Part shown: positions 1-7,816 of the stretch, piece by piece
Position numbering within the stretch: the stretch's first letter is position 1
Layout of the letters: each line of letters starts with the position of its first letter
Assembly (NCBI GenBank): GCA_010027395.1
Contig: RGVD01000024.1
Location: 1 to 18,327, forward strand
Length of the DNA: 18,327 nucleotides
Direction of reading: 5' to 3'
Source: Bacteroidota bacterium
Lineage (GTDB): Bacteria > Bacteroidota > Bacteroidia > UKL13-3
The notes under the pieces: generated by a model
Database searches by the model: none
Seen by the model: the letters and a program-made list of their open reading frames with translations, nothing else
What the model was told of the DNA's origin: nothing
Made by a program: the position numbers and the translations under genes

Positions 1-93
1 AATAAATTTAAAATATATTTATCAATACCCAAATCAACTGATGTCCCGACTGATTTCAATATAGACAATCTAAAATTAATTTACTTTGACTAA
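1..93 (+). CDS. C-terminal end of an unidentified protein (5' end outside window)
   Basis: Frame 1 is open from the first base to a TAA at 91-93 and encodes 30 residues ending in DNLKLIYFD. The mixed hydrophobic/charged composition looks like genuine coding sequence rather than spacer. The end overlaps the TTG start of the next gene (86-88) by 8 nt, which is typical of translationally coupled genes in an operon, probably a polysaccharide locus given the downstream product. Too little is present to name a family. Confidence 0.6.
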   Translation, partial: NKFKIYLSIPKSTDVPTDFNIDNLKLIYFD

Positions 94-1504
94 TAAAAGG
101 AATAAAGATACAGGCATAAGCATATTACTAGATTCTGTAGCAGCTGCGGGGGCATGGGCTGTATTTTACACCTATCGAAAATATGTGATTGAGAGTGACA
201 AGTTTGGTTACCCAATTCCTTTAGATATCGACAAAAACTTTTATTTAGCACTCATTTATGTACCCATCTTTTGGGTGGCTCTTTACTATCTTTCAGGTTA
301 TTATAATGATGTATGGAGAAAGTCTAGGATTAAAGAAATTTCAAGCACATTTTCTTTAACTTTATTGGGTGTTATACTCTTATTTTTCTTGTTACTTATA
401 GATGATGAAGTAAGTAGTTATGAAGCTTATTATAAAACCACACTTACATTATTTATCCTTCATTTTACCCTTACTAGTTTTGTTAGAATTGCTTTTGCAG
501 TTTACATAAAGAGAAGGATTAAAAGTAAAACAATTGGATTCAATTCAATTGTTATTGGTAATAATCAGCGAACTTTAGACCTAGTTAAAGAATTAAAAAG
601 AGATAAAACAGCTCAAGGTTTTATACTAATTGGCTATGTCAACGGGCACGATGAAAACCACCTACTTAAACAAGAATTGCCAATGATAGGTACTTATAAT
701 CAATTAAGTGAACTGATTAAGAAACATGATATTGATGAAGTAATTATTGGAATAGAAAGTTCTAAACACCAAGAAATAAATACTGTTACCAGTTTATTGG
801 AAGAGGAGAAAGTACATCTCAAAATTATTCCTGATTTGTATGACATGATGAGTGGTTCAGTGAAGATGAATAATGTAATTGGGACGGTGTTAATAGAAAT
901 AAACCATGATGTAATGCCCACATGGCAAAAGGTTTTAAAAAGATTATTGGATATTTTTGTCTCCTTGTTTGTTCTTATTTTTTTCCTTCCTCTGTTTATT
1001 GTTCTATCAATTGTGGTTAAGACTTCTTCAAAAGGTCCCATATTTTTTAAACAAATACGTATCGGATATAAAGGCAAAGGTTTTAAAATTATTAAGTTTA
1101 GAACCATGTTTACAGATGCTGAAATCAATGGTCCTGCCCTATCATCTAGTCAAGATAAAAGAATTACACCCACAGGAAAATGGATGCGCAAGTATCGATT
1201 GGATGAATTGCCTCAGTTTTACAATGTATTAATTGGTGAAATGAGTTTGGTTGGTCCAAGACCAGAAAGAGAATTTTTCATAAATCAAATATTAATATTA
1301 GCCCCTCACTATAAACATTTGCATCGTGTAAAACCAGGCATTACAAGCTGGGGTCAAGTAAAATATGGCTATGCCGAAAGCGTAGAACAAATGGTTGAAA
1401 GATTAAAATTTGATATTTTATATATTGAAAATAGAAGCTTAGCTGTTGATATTCGTATATTGATTTATACTATCAAAACAATTATTGATGGGGCTGGAAA
1501 ATAA
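86..1504 (+). CDS. Exopolysaccharide polyprenyl glycosylphosphotransferase (WbaP/WcaJ-like)
   Basis: Predicted inner-membrane enzyme that transfers a sugar-1-phosphate from a nucleotide sugar to undecaprenyl phosphate, the first step of exopolysaccharide or O-antigen repeat-unit assembly. The 472 residues match the usual family length. There are four hydrophobic segments near residues 9-27, 49-70, 86-106 and 116-140, then a Rossmann-like region (CoA_binding_3 type), a further membrane segment near 283-310, and the catalytic Bac_transf domain to the end. Its hallmarks are visible: GPIFFKQIRIG, FKIIKFRTM, RLDELPQFYNV, SLVGPRPERE and KPGITSWGQVKYGY. The start is TTG, overlapping the upstream stop; no ATG occurs before the conserved region, and starting here gives a complete first membrane segment. 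The sugar specificity cannot be read from the sequence. Confidence 0.93.
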   Translation: MTNKRNKDTGISILLDSVAAAGAWAVFYTYRKYVIESDKFGYPIPLDIDKNFYLALIYVPIFWVALYYLSGYYNDVWRKSRIKEISSTFSLTLLGVILLFFLLLIDDEVSSYEAYYKTTLTLFILHFTLTSFVRIAFAVYIKRRIKSKTIGFNSIVIGNNQRTLDLVKELKRDKTAQGFILIGYVNGHDENHLLKQELPMIGTYNQLSELIKKHDIDEVIIGIESSKHQEINTVTSLLEEEKVHLKIIPDLYDMMSGSVKMNNVIGTVLIEINHDVMPTWQKVLKRLLDIFVSLFVLIFFLPLFIVLSIVVKTSSKGPIFFKQIRIGYKGKGFKIIKFRTMFTDAEINGPALSSSQDKRITPTGKWMRKYRLDELPQFYNVLIGEMSLVGPRPEREFFINQILILAPHYKHLHRVKPGITSWGQVKYGYAESVEQMVERLKFDILYIENRSLAVDIRILIYTIKTIIDGAGK

Positions 1505-1533
1505 TCTATCATACTCCCATTAAGAATAGATTA
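1502..1533 (+). repeat. AT-rich inverted repeat over the stop codon
   Basis: TAATCTAT (1502-1509) and ATAGATTA (1526-1533) form a perfect 8-bp inverted repeat with a 16-nt loop, overlapping the stop codon of the glycosylphosphotransferase gene. It has no U-tract and only one G-C pair per arm, so it is at best a weak RNA hairpin and not a convincing terminator. Confidence 0.3.
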
Positions 1534-1566
1534 GCATAGAGAAGATAAAAAATATAAATTGCACCA

Positions 1567-2361
1567 ATGTTAGATTTAGAATACAATACCGGACGTAATA
1601 AATTGGTTATATCAGAATATGGAAGAAACATCCAAAAAATGATTGAACACGCTACCGATCAAGAGGAAGTAGATAAAAGAAATAACATAGCTAATGAGTT
1701 GATTACACTTATGGGCCAGCTTAATCCCCACTTGAGAGACATAGCAAATTATAAGCATAAAATTTATGATCACTTGTTTATCATTAGCAATTATAAGCTA
1801 GATATTGAATCCCCTTACCCTAAACCAACCCCTGAAACACGTGCCGCCAAGCCAGATGTTGTGCCATATAACCAAAGTAAAATCAATTTTAGGTTTTATG
1901 GCAAAAACATTGAACAAATGATAAAAAAAGCTACCGAGTTGGAAGATGGTCCGATGAAAACTTTCTTCATTAATCAGATTGGCTCATTTATGAAAAGTAG
2001 CTGCCGCACTTGGAATGATGAAATGCTTACAGATGAGCAAATTTGGAATCATTTAAAAGGTATTTCAGGAGGCAAAATAGTGATGAGTGAAAATGGTGAA
2101 GAACATCAATTCAATGCCTCACAACAAAGGGCTAAAACACCACATAACACCAATAACAGAAATAATAACCAAAATCGTAATTTTAGGAATAACAACCAAA
2201 ATCGTAACAACAATAGCGGGGGAGAAAACAGAAATCGAAATTCCAACAACTCAAATAATCCCAACAATAGAACTAGTGGGAATGGTAATGCTGGAGCTGG
2301 AAGTAATGCTGGCAATAATAATTATCGCAATTTTAGAAACAATAAAAACAGACCGGCATAA
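1567..2361 (+). CDS. DUF4290 domain protein with Asn/Arg-rich tail
   Basis: The first ~170 residues, beginning LEYNTGRNKLVISEYGRNIQ, match my memory of the DUF4290 family, an uncharacterised helical family of Bacteroidota. It has no signal peptide or membrane segment, so it is probably cytoplasmic. Residues ~191-264 are a low-complexity tail dominated by Asn, Arg, Gly and Gln, with two related motifs (NFRNNNQNR and NFRNNKNR). Such tails are common in RNA-binding or condensate-forming proteins; an RNA-related role is inference only. It starts at ATG 62 bp after the glycosylphosphotransferase, has no obvious Shine-Dalgarno, and is followed by a rho-independent terminator. DNA repeats within the tail make its length prone to slippage. 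Confidence 0.85.
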   Translation: MLDLEYNTGRNKLVISEYGRNIQKMIEHATDQEEVDKRNNIANELITLMGQLNPHLRDIANYKHKIYDHLFIISNYKLDIESPYPKPTPETRAAKPDVVPYNQSKINFRFYGKNIEQMIKKATELEDGPMKTFFINQIGSFMKSSCRTWNDEMLTDEQIWNHLKGISGGKIVMSENGEEHQFNASQQRAKTPHNTNNRNNNQNRNFRNNNQNRNNNSGGENRNRNSNNSNNPNNRTSGNGNAGAGSNAGNNNYRNFRNNKNRPA

Positions 2362-2414
2362 ATTATATACTGTTTGGTAGATTAATATATAGAACACATC
2401 TACCTACGTATAAT

Positions 2415-2445
2415 AAACTTACCACAACCTGAGTAAGTTTTTTTT
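2415..2445 (+). terminator. Rho-independent terminator after the DUF4290 gene
   Basis: AAACTTAC (2415-2422) pairs perfectly with GTAAGTTT (2433-2440), giving an 8-bp stem and 10-nt loop, followed at once by further T residues (run of 8 T at 2438-2445). It lies between convergent genes, so it stops plus-strand transcription. On the minus strand the flank is only partly T-rich, so bidirectional action is possible but weaker. Confidence 0.8.
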
Positions 2446-2453
2446 ATTAATTT

Positions 2454-3593
2454 TCATTCAGTTGGCGTTAATTTCAACAATTCATGTGTAAGGTAACTCC
2501 AAGTGAATTTTTGTTTTTCAATCTTTATATTATCTGAGAATTCTTGCTCTCTTCCATGTGTATAAAAATCTAGAATATAATTAGCAATTTGTTTTTTGTC
2601 TATATCCGTAATATAACCAACTTTATTATGTGGCACTAGTTCTGCCAGACCACCTACATTTGTTACCAGCATGGGCTTATCGTAGTAATAAGCAATTTGG
2701 GTTACTCCACTTTGTGTTGCATTTAAATAAGTTTGAACTACCATGTCGGCAGCACTAAAATACATATTCACTTCATTATTTGGAATAAAATCAGTTACTA
2801 ATACTAGTCTACTTTCTAATCCCAATCGGGATATCATCTCATCATATGGTTTTCGGTCTTCATAAAATTCACCTGCAATGATTAGCTTTAAGGGCAATTC
2901 TTTCAACCTTTCATCTGCAAAACTTTCAAGGAGTAATTGAAGTCCTTTGTATTTTCTAATAAATCCAAAAAACAATAAGTAATTGGTATTAATGTCCAAT
3001 TCTAATTCCTCTTTAGCCTTTGTTTTCAGAAGCTTTTCGCCAAACATATCATACATAGGATGTGGCACATAAGCACGAGGTTTGTTGGGCTGCAATTGAC
3101 TTACCTGTTCATATACCGCGCGACTCATACTCAAAAAACCATCACAAGAATTCAAAAAATAATTAGTGAAGACAGAATCAAAAAACTTTTTTTCGTGAGG
3201 AATGATATTATCTGTTATGGCTAAAATTTTCGCGCTACTTTTATTTTTTATTTTCCTAGCTATGGTGCCAAAAGCAGGCGCCATAAAACTCATCCAATAC
3301 CGAAAAATAACTACATCATATCCTCTATTTGCCACAGAATTTCCTACACTCAACCAATTCAATGGATTGATTGAATTTAATTGGGGTAGTATTTCAATAT
3401 CATTAGGTTTTGGGTCTGTCGAAAATTGGGTTTTTCCTGGAAATAAAAAAGATGGGTATTGTAGACTAAAACTCAAAATTTGGCAAACATGCCCTTGCGC
3501 ATTAAATTCTCTACACAACCTTTCATTATATGTAGCCAATCCTCCCCTTAAGGGCCAGGCAGGACCAACAATTAATATTTTTTTCTTAATCAT
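2454..3593 (-). CDS. Glycosyltransferase family 4 (GT-B fold)
   Basis: Predicted cytoplasmic or membrane-associated glycosyltransferase of 379 residues for envelope or exopolysaccharide sugars. The N-terminal GT-B half begins ILIVGPAWPLRGG, the usual glycine-rich acceptor loop. The C-terminal Glycos_transf_1 half has FGFIRKYKGLQLLLESF, LIIAGEFYE, YFSAADMVVQ and KPMLVTNVGGLAELV. The classical E-x7-E motif is replaced by a TQSGVTQIAYYYDKP variant, a form I recall from other GT4 enzymes, so it need not mean loss of activity. An in-frame TTG precedes the first ATG, but the ATG at 3593 is the better start and overlaps the preceding gene's stop by 8 nt, consistent with coupling. Last gene of the DUF4199-GT2-GT4 operon. 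Donor and acceptor are unknown. Confidence 0.9.
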   Translation of the reverse strand: MIKKKILIVGPAWPLRGGLATYNERLCREFNAQGHVCQILSFSLQYPSFLFPGKTQFSTDPKPNDIEILPQLNSINPLNWLSVGNSVANRGYDVVIFRYWMSFMAPAFGTIARKIKNKSSAKILAITDNIIPHEKKFFDSVFTNYFLNSCDGFLSMSRAVYEQVSQLQPNKPRAYVPHPMYDMFGEKLLKTKAKEELELDINTNYLLFFGFIRKYKGLQLLLESFADERLKELPLKLIIAGEFYEDRKPYDEMISRLGLESRLVLVTDFIPNNEVNMYFSAADMVVQTYLNATQSGVTQIAYYYDKPMLVTNVGGLAELVPHNKVGYITDIDKKQIANYILDFYTHGREQEFSDNIKIEKQKFTWSYLTHELLKLTPTE

Positions 3594-4554
3594 CAATACC
3601 TAGGCGTTTGGTGATTCCATACACGTTTCTTTCAGAGGCATTTCGGCTTATCATCTCGCCAATAAAGCCCGCCAAAAACAATTGTACACCAATAATGGAT
3701 AGCACCAAAGCTATATAAAAAAGAGGTTGATCTGTAATATTTCTGGGCAATGTATCACCCATCATCACATGATACAGTTTATCACCAATGATATATGATG
3801 TTATCATAAAACCTATCATAAAAGTAAGTGTTCCAAGCACACCAAAAAAATGCATAGGGCGCTTTCCAAATCTAGAAACGAAAAAGATAGTCAACAAATC
3901 AAGAAAGCCATTAATAAACCTTTCTAATCCAAATTTGGTTGTACCGTATTTTCTGGGGCGGTGTTGCACCTCTTTTTCAGCAATTTTGTAAAAACCACCC
4001 CACTTTGCTAAAACTGGGATGTAGCGATGCATTTCATTATAAATCTCAATCGACTTTACAACTTCTTGCTTATAAGCTTTCAATCCACAATTGAAATCAT
4101 TTAATTGTATTCCAGAGATAGCTCTGGTAGCGGCATTAAAGAATTTTGTAGGGATGGTTTTGGTAATCGGGTCATATCTTTTTTTCTTCCAACCACTTAC
4201 CAAATCATAATCATCTTCAACAATCATCTTATACAGACCTGGTATTTCGTCAGGGCTATCCTGCATATCAGCATCCATTGTAATGATTACATTTCCAATG
4301 CATGCATGAAAAGCCACATTTAATGCTGCTGATTTGCCATAATTCCTTCTAAATTTAATCCCTTTGATGTTAGGGTTTTGAGACCTAAGTGCTTCAACAA
4401 CTTTCCAAGAACCGTCTGTACTGCCATCATCAATCATCAGTATTTCGTAGCTGAATTTATTTTCGTTCATCACACGCTCAATCCATGCCAACAATTCAGG
4501 CAAAGATTCTTCTTCATTTAAAAAGGGTATTACTACGGATATTTGAGGGTTCAT
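3586..4554 (-). CDS. Polyprenyl-phosphate glycosyltransferase, DPM1/GtrB-like GT2
   Basis: Predicted to transfer a sugar from a nucleotide donor to undecaprenyl phosphate at the inner membrane, supplying lipid-linked sugars. In the GT-A domain I see SVVIPFLNEEES at the N-terminus, DDGSTDGS (about 42-49), the metal-binding DADMQD (about 94-99) and a conserved DFNCGLKAY. Two C-terminal membrane helices (FFGVLGTLTFMIGFM and FYIALVLSIIGVQLFLAGF) are typical of the GtrB/ArnC/DPM1-like group. Length from ATG 4554 is 322 residues, normal for the group. A TTG six codons upstream is possible, but the ATG sits directly before the conserved start. It lies 19 bp after the DUF4199 gene and overlaps the GT4 gene. 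Confidence 0.92.
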   Translation of the reverse strand: MNPQISVVIPFLNEEESLPELLAWIERVMNENKFSYEILMIDDGSTDGSWKVVEALRSQNPNIKGIKFRRNYGKSAALNVAFHACIGNVIITMDADMQDSPDEIPGLYKMIVEDDYDLVSGWKKKRYDPITKTIPTKFFNAATRAISGIQLNDFNCGLKAYKQEVVKSIEIYNEMHRYIPVLAKWGGFYKIAEKEVQHRPRKYGTTKFGLERFINGFLDLLTIFFVSRFGKRPMHFFGVLGTLTFMIGFMITSYIIGDKLYHVMMGDTLPRNITDQPLFYIALVLSIIGVQLFLAGFIGEMISRNASERNVYGITKRLGIDD

Positions 4555-4573
4555 TAAAATATTTTGGTGCAAA

Positions 4574-5116
4574 TTAAGAATTTAATGAATTATATTCCTC
4601 ATTAGGGTCGTTTTTACGAACAAAAATAGCGATGATTAAGCTTAAAATAAAGCCCCAAACAAAACCTCCAACGAATGACATTGGAACCGAAAAGGCAGGT
4701 GATTTCATTTTTCTCATCATGCTCAAAGACATTTCAATTTCTTCCTCGCTGTTGTTTTTAAGAATCATTTGTTCTTTAACTTCTTTCATAACCCTATCAA
4801 TACCTTCAGGGTCGACAAACGTCATGTGAACATAGGCATAAACTGAGAGTATCAAAGCCGAGAATAACACCATAATACTGCCGAAACCTAATGCTCTGCT
4901 GTAGGACATATAACCATCTAACTCTTCATCTCTCCTAGCCTTCATTCCAATAAAAATAATGGCCACACCAATAACAAGTTTAAGTGTTCCATTCAGCCAA
5001 TTCATTTTGGCACCCAAATCCAAAAGAAAGAATGCAACATCAATAATGATAGAAGCTAAAGAGTAATACAAGCCATATTTCATAGCCATTTGATAAGGAG
5101 AATTTTTGCTTTCCAT
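4574..5116 (-). CDS. DUF4199 family integral membrane protein
   Basis: A 180-residue protein with four hydrophobic segments (about residues 14-33, 44-60, 73-95 and 145-167) and a charged loop rich in Glu, Lys and Met between the third and fourth. The N-terminal pattern (PYQMAMKYGLYYSLASII), the ARRDEELDGYMSYSRALGFG loop and the C-terminal GFVWGFILSLIIAIFVRK fit DUF4199, an uncharacterised Bacteroidota membrane family often found next to a DPM-like GT2 gene. Here it is the first gene of such an operon, 19 bp before the GT2. It may assist that glycosyltransferase in the membrane; that is inference from the neighbourhood. Confidence 0.85.
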   Translation of the reverse strand: MESKNSPYQMAMKYGLYYSLASIIIDVAFFLLDLGAKMNWLNGTLKLVIGVAIIFIGMKARRDEELDGYMSYSRALGFGSIMVLFSALILSVYAYVHMTFVDPEGIDRVMKEVKEQMILKNNSEEEIEMSLSMMRKMKSPAFSVPMSFVGGFVWGFILSLIIAIFVRKNDPNEEYNSLNS

Positions 5117-5388
5117 TTTTTATTAATTACAAATTCAAATAAATCGAAACTTGGGGAATTAACAAAGCTTTATGTTATTCATTTTTGCCCGTTTATCACA
5201 TAACGTAAATAGGCAATGCCTTTTCATAACAATTTAATTTTTTTTCAAGTCGGTAAAACTAAACTTATGTATTATACTTATTGAGTTTTCTGTCCATTAA
5301 AAAAGAAATTATCTTGTTTTTTATTTTGCTCAAATAAAGACAATTGAAAGATTATTTACTTATTTTTAGCAATATATTGGTAAATTGA
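5117..5388. other. AT-rich divergent intergenic region
   Basis: The gap between the DUF4199 operon (leftward) and the tRNA-Lys promoter (rightward) contains no open frame or RNA gene I can support. It is strongly AT-rich with several T and A runs. It must carry the leftward promoter of the DUF4199 operon, but I find no exact TAnnTTTG box near the start codon, only imperfect versions around 5128-5145. Confidence 0.5.
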
Positions 5389-5419
5389 TTTGCCTAATAA
5401 TAAAATAAAATTATTTTTG
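5389..5419 (+). promoter_or_regulatory. Bacteroidota-type promoter of tRNA-Lys
   Basis: TTTG at 5389-5392 (-33 element) and TATTTTTG at 5412-5419 (-7 element, exact TAnnTTTG) are separated by 19 nt. This is the spacing known for the primary sigma factor (SigA/RpoD group) of Bacteroidota. A start near 5426 would leave a leader of about 20 nt before the mature tRNA. Confidence 0.8.
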
Positions 5420-5446
5420 CAGCCCGTTTAGTTATAATCTAAACAC

Positions 5447-5522
5447 GATTCAGTAGCTCAGTTGGTAGAGCATTACACTTTTAATGTAGGGGTCCTGGGT
5501 TCGAGTCCCAGCTGGATCACCA
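5447..5522 (+). tRNA. trnK: tRNA-Lys (anticodon TTT)
   Basis: A full 76-nt cloverleaf can be drawn. The acceptor arm is GATTCAG with CTGGATC (one G-T pair), the D arm GCTC/GAGC, and the anticodon arm TTACA/TGTAG with loop CTTTTAA, placing TTT at positions 34-36. The T arm is CTGGG/CCCAG with loop TTCGAGT. The discriminator A and the CCA end (5520-5522) are encoded in the DNA. It lies between its own promoter and a strong terminator, so it is a monocistronic unit. It decodes AAA and, by wobble, AAG lysine codons. Confidence 0.98.
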
Positions 5523-5549
5523 AGGCTATCAGAAATGATAGCCTTTTTT
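5522..5549 (+). terminator. Rho-independent terminator of tRNA-Lys
   Basis: AAGGCTATCA (5522-5531) pairs perfectly with TGATAGCCTT (5536-5545) across a GAAA tetraloop, and is followed by more T residues to 5549. The hairpin begins on the last base of the CCA end. Confidence 0.92.
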
Positions 5550-5598
5550 GTTTTAATTCCTTTCAAAACCTTATTATTGCTATCTGCTAAAAACAAAA

Positions 5599-7260
5599 AT
5601 GCGTATTTTACTTACAACGCTTAATGCTAAATACATACATATCAATCTCGCTATTCGATTGTTATATCAATTGAATAAAGATCATGATGGACTTGCATGG
5701 AAAGAATTTACTATAAAAGAACCCAAAGAAGGTATTGCTGACTACTGCAAAGACTTTGATGTGATTGCATTTAGCTGCTATATTTGGAATATTACCCAAA
5801 CTCTTGAAGTGGCCAAGCTTATCAAACAAATAAGCCCAAATACCAAAATACTACTTGGAGGCCCTGAAGTTAGTTATGAATATAGTGATATTATTTCAAG
5901 TGATGAGGTCGATTATATTATTCTAGGTGAAGGAGAAACACCCTTTGCTGAATTTTTAAATCGCTATCCCAATATTGAAAAGGTGCCTAGCTTGGTTTAT
6001 AAATCAAACAATATTGTAATTGAAAACCCTGCAGCGGTAATGTTTGATTTAAAGCAATACACAAACTTTAATCCTTATGCTGCTGATAAGCCAGAGGATT
6101 TGTATAACAAGGTATGTTATGTAGAAACATCACGTGGATGTCCCTATAAATGTGGCTTTTGCTTGGCTAGTTTAGACAACAAAGTTCGTTATTTACCAAT
6201 TGACGATATAAAATCTAATCTGCTTTATCTGATGAATCATGGAAGAGTAATCAAATTTCTTGATCGCACTTTCAATGTAAAAAAAGATTTTACAATTGAT
6301 ATGTTTAAGTTTATTCTTGAGCATCATCGACCTGAAAATGTTTTTCAGTTTGAGATTACAGCAGATATTGTTCATCCCGACATTGTTCAGTTTATTCAAG
6401 ACCATGTCCCAAGAGGATTGTTTAGATTTGAAATTGGCATTCAAACAGTAAATCAAAAAGCAAATTTAGAGGTAAGTCGTAAACAAAATTTTGAGAAAAC
6501 CAGTGCGGTTATTAAAACTTTAGATAACAAAATTGAAATGCACCTTGATCTAATAGTTGGCTTGCCGCTAGATTATTGGGCTGACATAAAATACAGTATT
6601 GAAGAAGTTTTTAAGCTTCATCCACCTGAATTGCAATTAGGATTTCTTAAATTCTTAAAAGGAACTCCAGTTAGAGATAGCTTCAAGCAGCACGGATACT
6701 TATTTGACCCTTTGCCGCCTTATCAAATAATTGAAAGTAATTATTTATCAAAAGAAGAATTACATGAAATTACCATACTTGAAGAGGCCCTTGAGATTTA
6801 TTGGAATAAAAAGAGAACCTTACACACTTTAAAATATATTACACAACGTTACAGTATTTTTGATTTCTTGCTAGGGCTCGGAAACCACTTTAATACAAGA
6901 AAACATTTCCATAAATACGCCTTGGTGGATGTATATGATATCATTATAGATTATGTAAAAGATAATTTTCCTGATGACCCCATTATTCCTCAAATGATAG
7001 CCATTGACTACTATTTACAACACAAAGTAAAACCAAAAATACTTTATCGTGAGGAATTTGAAATGGCTGAAAAAATTCGAATGATTGATAAATTCAAATT
7101 AAATCATCATAAATTCCGATTTGTTATCATGCCTATTGATTTCGATTTTGAACTTTGGGAAACTGAAAATAAAATTTACGAAGGACAGTTTGATATTGTA
7201 ATTCAATATAATGGAACGACAAAACCACAAGTCTTGAAATTAATTCCTGAATCGATTTAA
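5599..7260 (+). CDS. Cobalamin-binding radical SAM protein (DUF4080 type)
   Basis: The 553-residue protein has three parts. Residues ~1-140 look like a cobalamin-binding domain (LLTTLNAKYIHINLAIR, DVIAFSCYIWN, ILLGGPEVSYE, VDYIILGEGE), although the classical DxHxxG cobalt-ligand motif is not visible. Residues ~173-370 form a radical SAM core whose [4Fe-4S] cysteines are C181, C185 and C188 in SRGCPYKCGFC. Downstream are FQFEITADI, FRFEIGIQTVN and HLDLIVGLP strands. The last ~180 residues resemble the DUF4080 C-terminal domain. Family members cut SAM to a 5'-deoxyadenosyl radical; the substrate of this subgroup is unknown to me, with relatives in anaerobic Mg-protoporphyrin ester cyclase-like and methyltransferase-like enzymes. 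The ATG at 5599 begins directly with the conserved MRILLTTLNAKY. No partner gene is adjacent, so it is probably a single-gene unit. Confidence 0.9.
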   Translation: MRILLTTLNAKYIHINLAIRLLYQLNKDHDGLAWKEFTIKEPKEGIADYCKDFDVIAFSCYIWNITQTLEVAKLIKQISPNTKILLGGPEVSYEYSDIISSDEVDYIILGEGETPFAEFLNRYPNIEKVPSLVYKSNNIVIENPAAVMFDLKQYTNFNPYAADKPEDLYNKVCYVETSRGCPYKCGFCLASLDNKVRYLPIDDIKSNLLYLMNHGRVIKFLDRTFNVKKDFTIDMFKFILEHHRPENVFQFEITADIVHPDIVQFIQDHVPRGLFRFEIGIQTVNQKANLEVSRKQNFEKTSAVIKTLDNKIEMHLDLIVGLPLDYWADIKYSIEEVFKLHPPELQLGFLKFLKGTPVRDSFKQHGYLFDPLPPYQIIESNYLSKEELHEITILEEALEIYWNKKRTLHTLKYITQRYSIFDFLLGLGNHFNTRKHFHKYALVDVYDIIIDYVKDNFPDDPIIPQMIAIDYYLQHKVKPKILYREEFEMAEKIRMIDKFKLNHHKFRFVIMPIDFDFELWETENKIYEGQFDIVIQYNGTTKPQVLKLIPESI

Positions 7261-7354
7261 ATTAACTCATAACCTAAATCTTATATTTCTTGGCTATACA
7301 TTGCATTCTTTTCTGATGTAATTTATTAAGGTTAGAAGAAAGAAAGAATGATTC

Positions 7355-7816
7355 CTAAGGGTAAAATATATTTCCCATTGAAATAACGACATTACCACCT
7401 GTTATCCAACCACAATTACGAGAAATAATGCCAACATTATCAACTCCATTTGGTTCAATAATAGAATAACCCTGATACTCCCAAGTATTGGTGCCGCATA
7501 GATAATTTACAGTATAACCAAACTGAATTTTTTTACTAGTTGTGTTTTTAACCAATAGATTAACCGAGCAATTTGGTATCCTATTTTCACATTGTGTTCC
7601 TTGATATGATTGCAATATTTGAGATAATTTAAATACTGCCACTACGGGACTATTAGTTGCAGTATTTTTAGGGTCAACTACATTCACGCTCCTAATTTGT
7701 TCAGGTAATAAAGCTGGTGTGCAATTAGGTACCACCACATCACTATCGCTTTTTACACATGATGCTAAAAAAACCGCAATAAACATAGGCATTAGCATTA
7801 AGTACTTTTTCATCAT
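7355..7816 (-). CDS. Small putative lipoprotein of unknown function
   Basis: Starts with MMKKYLMLMPMFIAVFLASC, a lipoprotein signal with the lipobox LASC; the cysteine would be lipidated after signal peptidase II cleavage. The mature part (~130 residues) has five further cysteines and several short beta-like strands but no family I recognise. Adjacent ATG codons at 7816 and 7813 are equally plausible starts, and an in-frame TTG at 7846 is less likely because it would put a charged stretch before the signal. It is convergent with the radical SAM gene and apparently stands alone. Probable location is the periplasmic or outer-membrane face; no function is assigned. Confidence 0.7.
   Translation of the reverse strand: MMKKYLMLMPMFIAVFLASCVKSDSDVVVPNCTPALLPEQIRSVNVVDPKNTATNSPVVAVFKLSQILQSYQGTQCENRIPNCSVNLLVKNTTSKKIQFGYTVNYLCGTNTWEYQGYSIIEPNGVDNVGIISRNCGWITGGNVVISMGNIFYP

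Noticed and set aside
700..1128. Long open frame antisense to the glycosylphosphotransferase gene
   Set aside because: It has no family motifs and is fully inside a well-supported gene on the other strand.
2133..2361. Short DNA repeats that could suggest a CRISPR or minisatellite
   Set aside because: They are in-frame codon repeats encoding the Asn/Arg-rich tail, with no regular spacers.
3202..3603. Long open frame antisense to the GT4 gene
   Set aside because: It lies opposite a gene with clear family motifs and encodes nothing recognisable, so it is a shadow frame.
5447..5522. tRNA-Lys as an integration site for a mobile element
   Set aside because: No integrase is nearby and no duplicated tRNA 3' end is visible in the window.
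7268..7333. Imperfect inverted repeat (TAACCTAAAT with ATTAAGGTTA) between convergent genes
   Set aside because: The loop is about 45 nt and there is no T-run, so it cannot be supported as a terminator.
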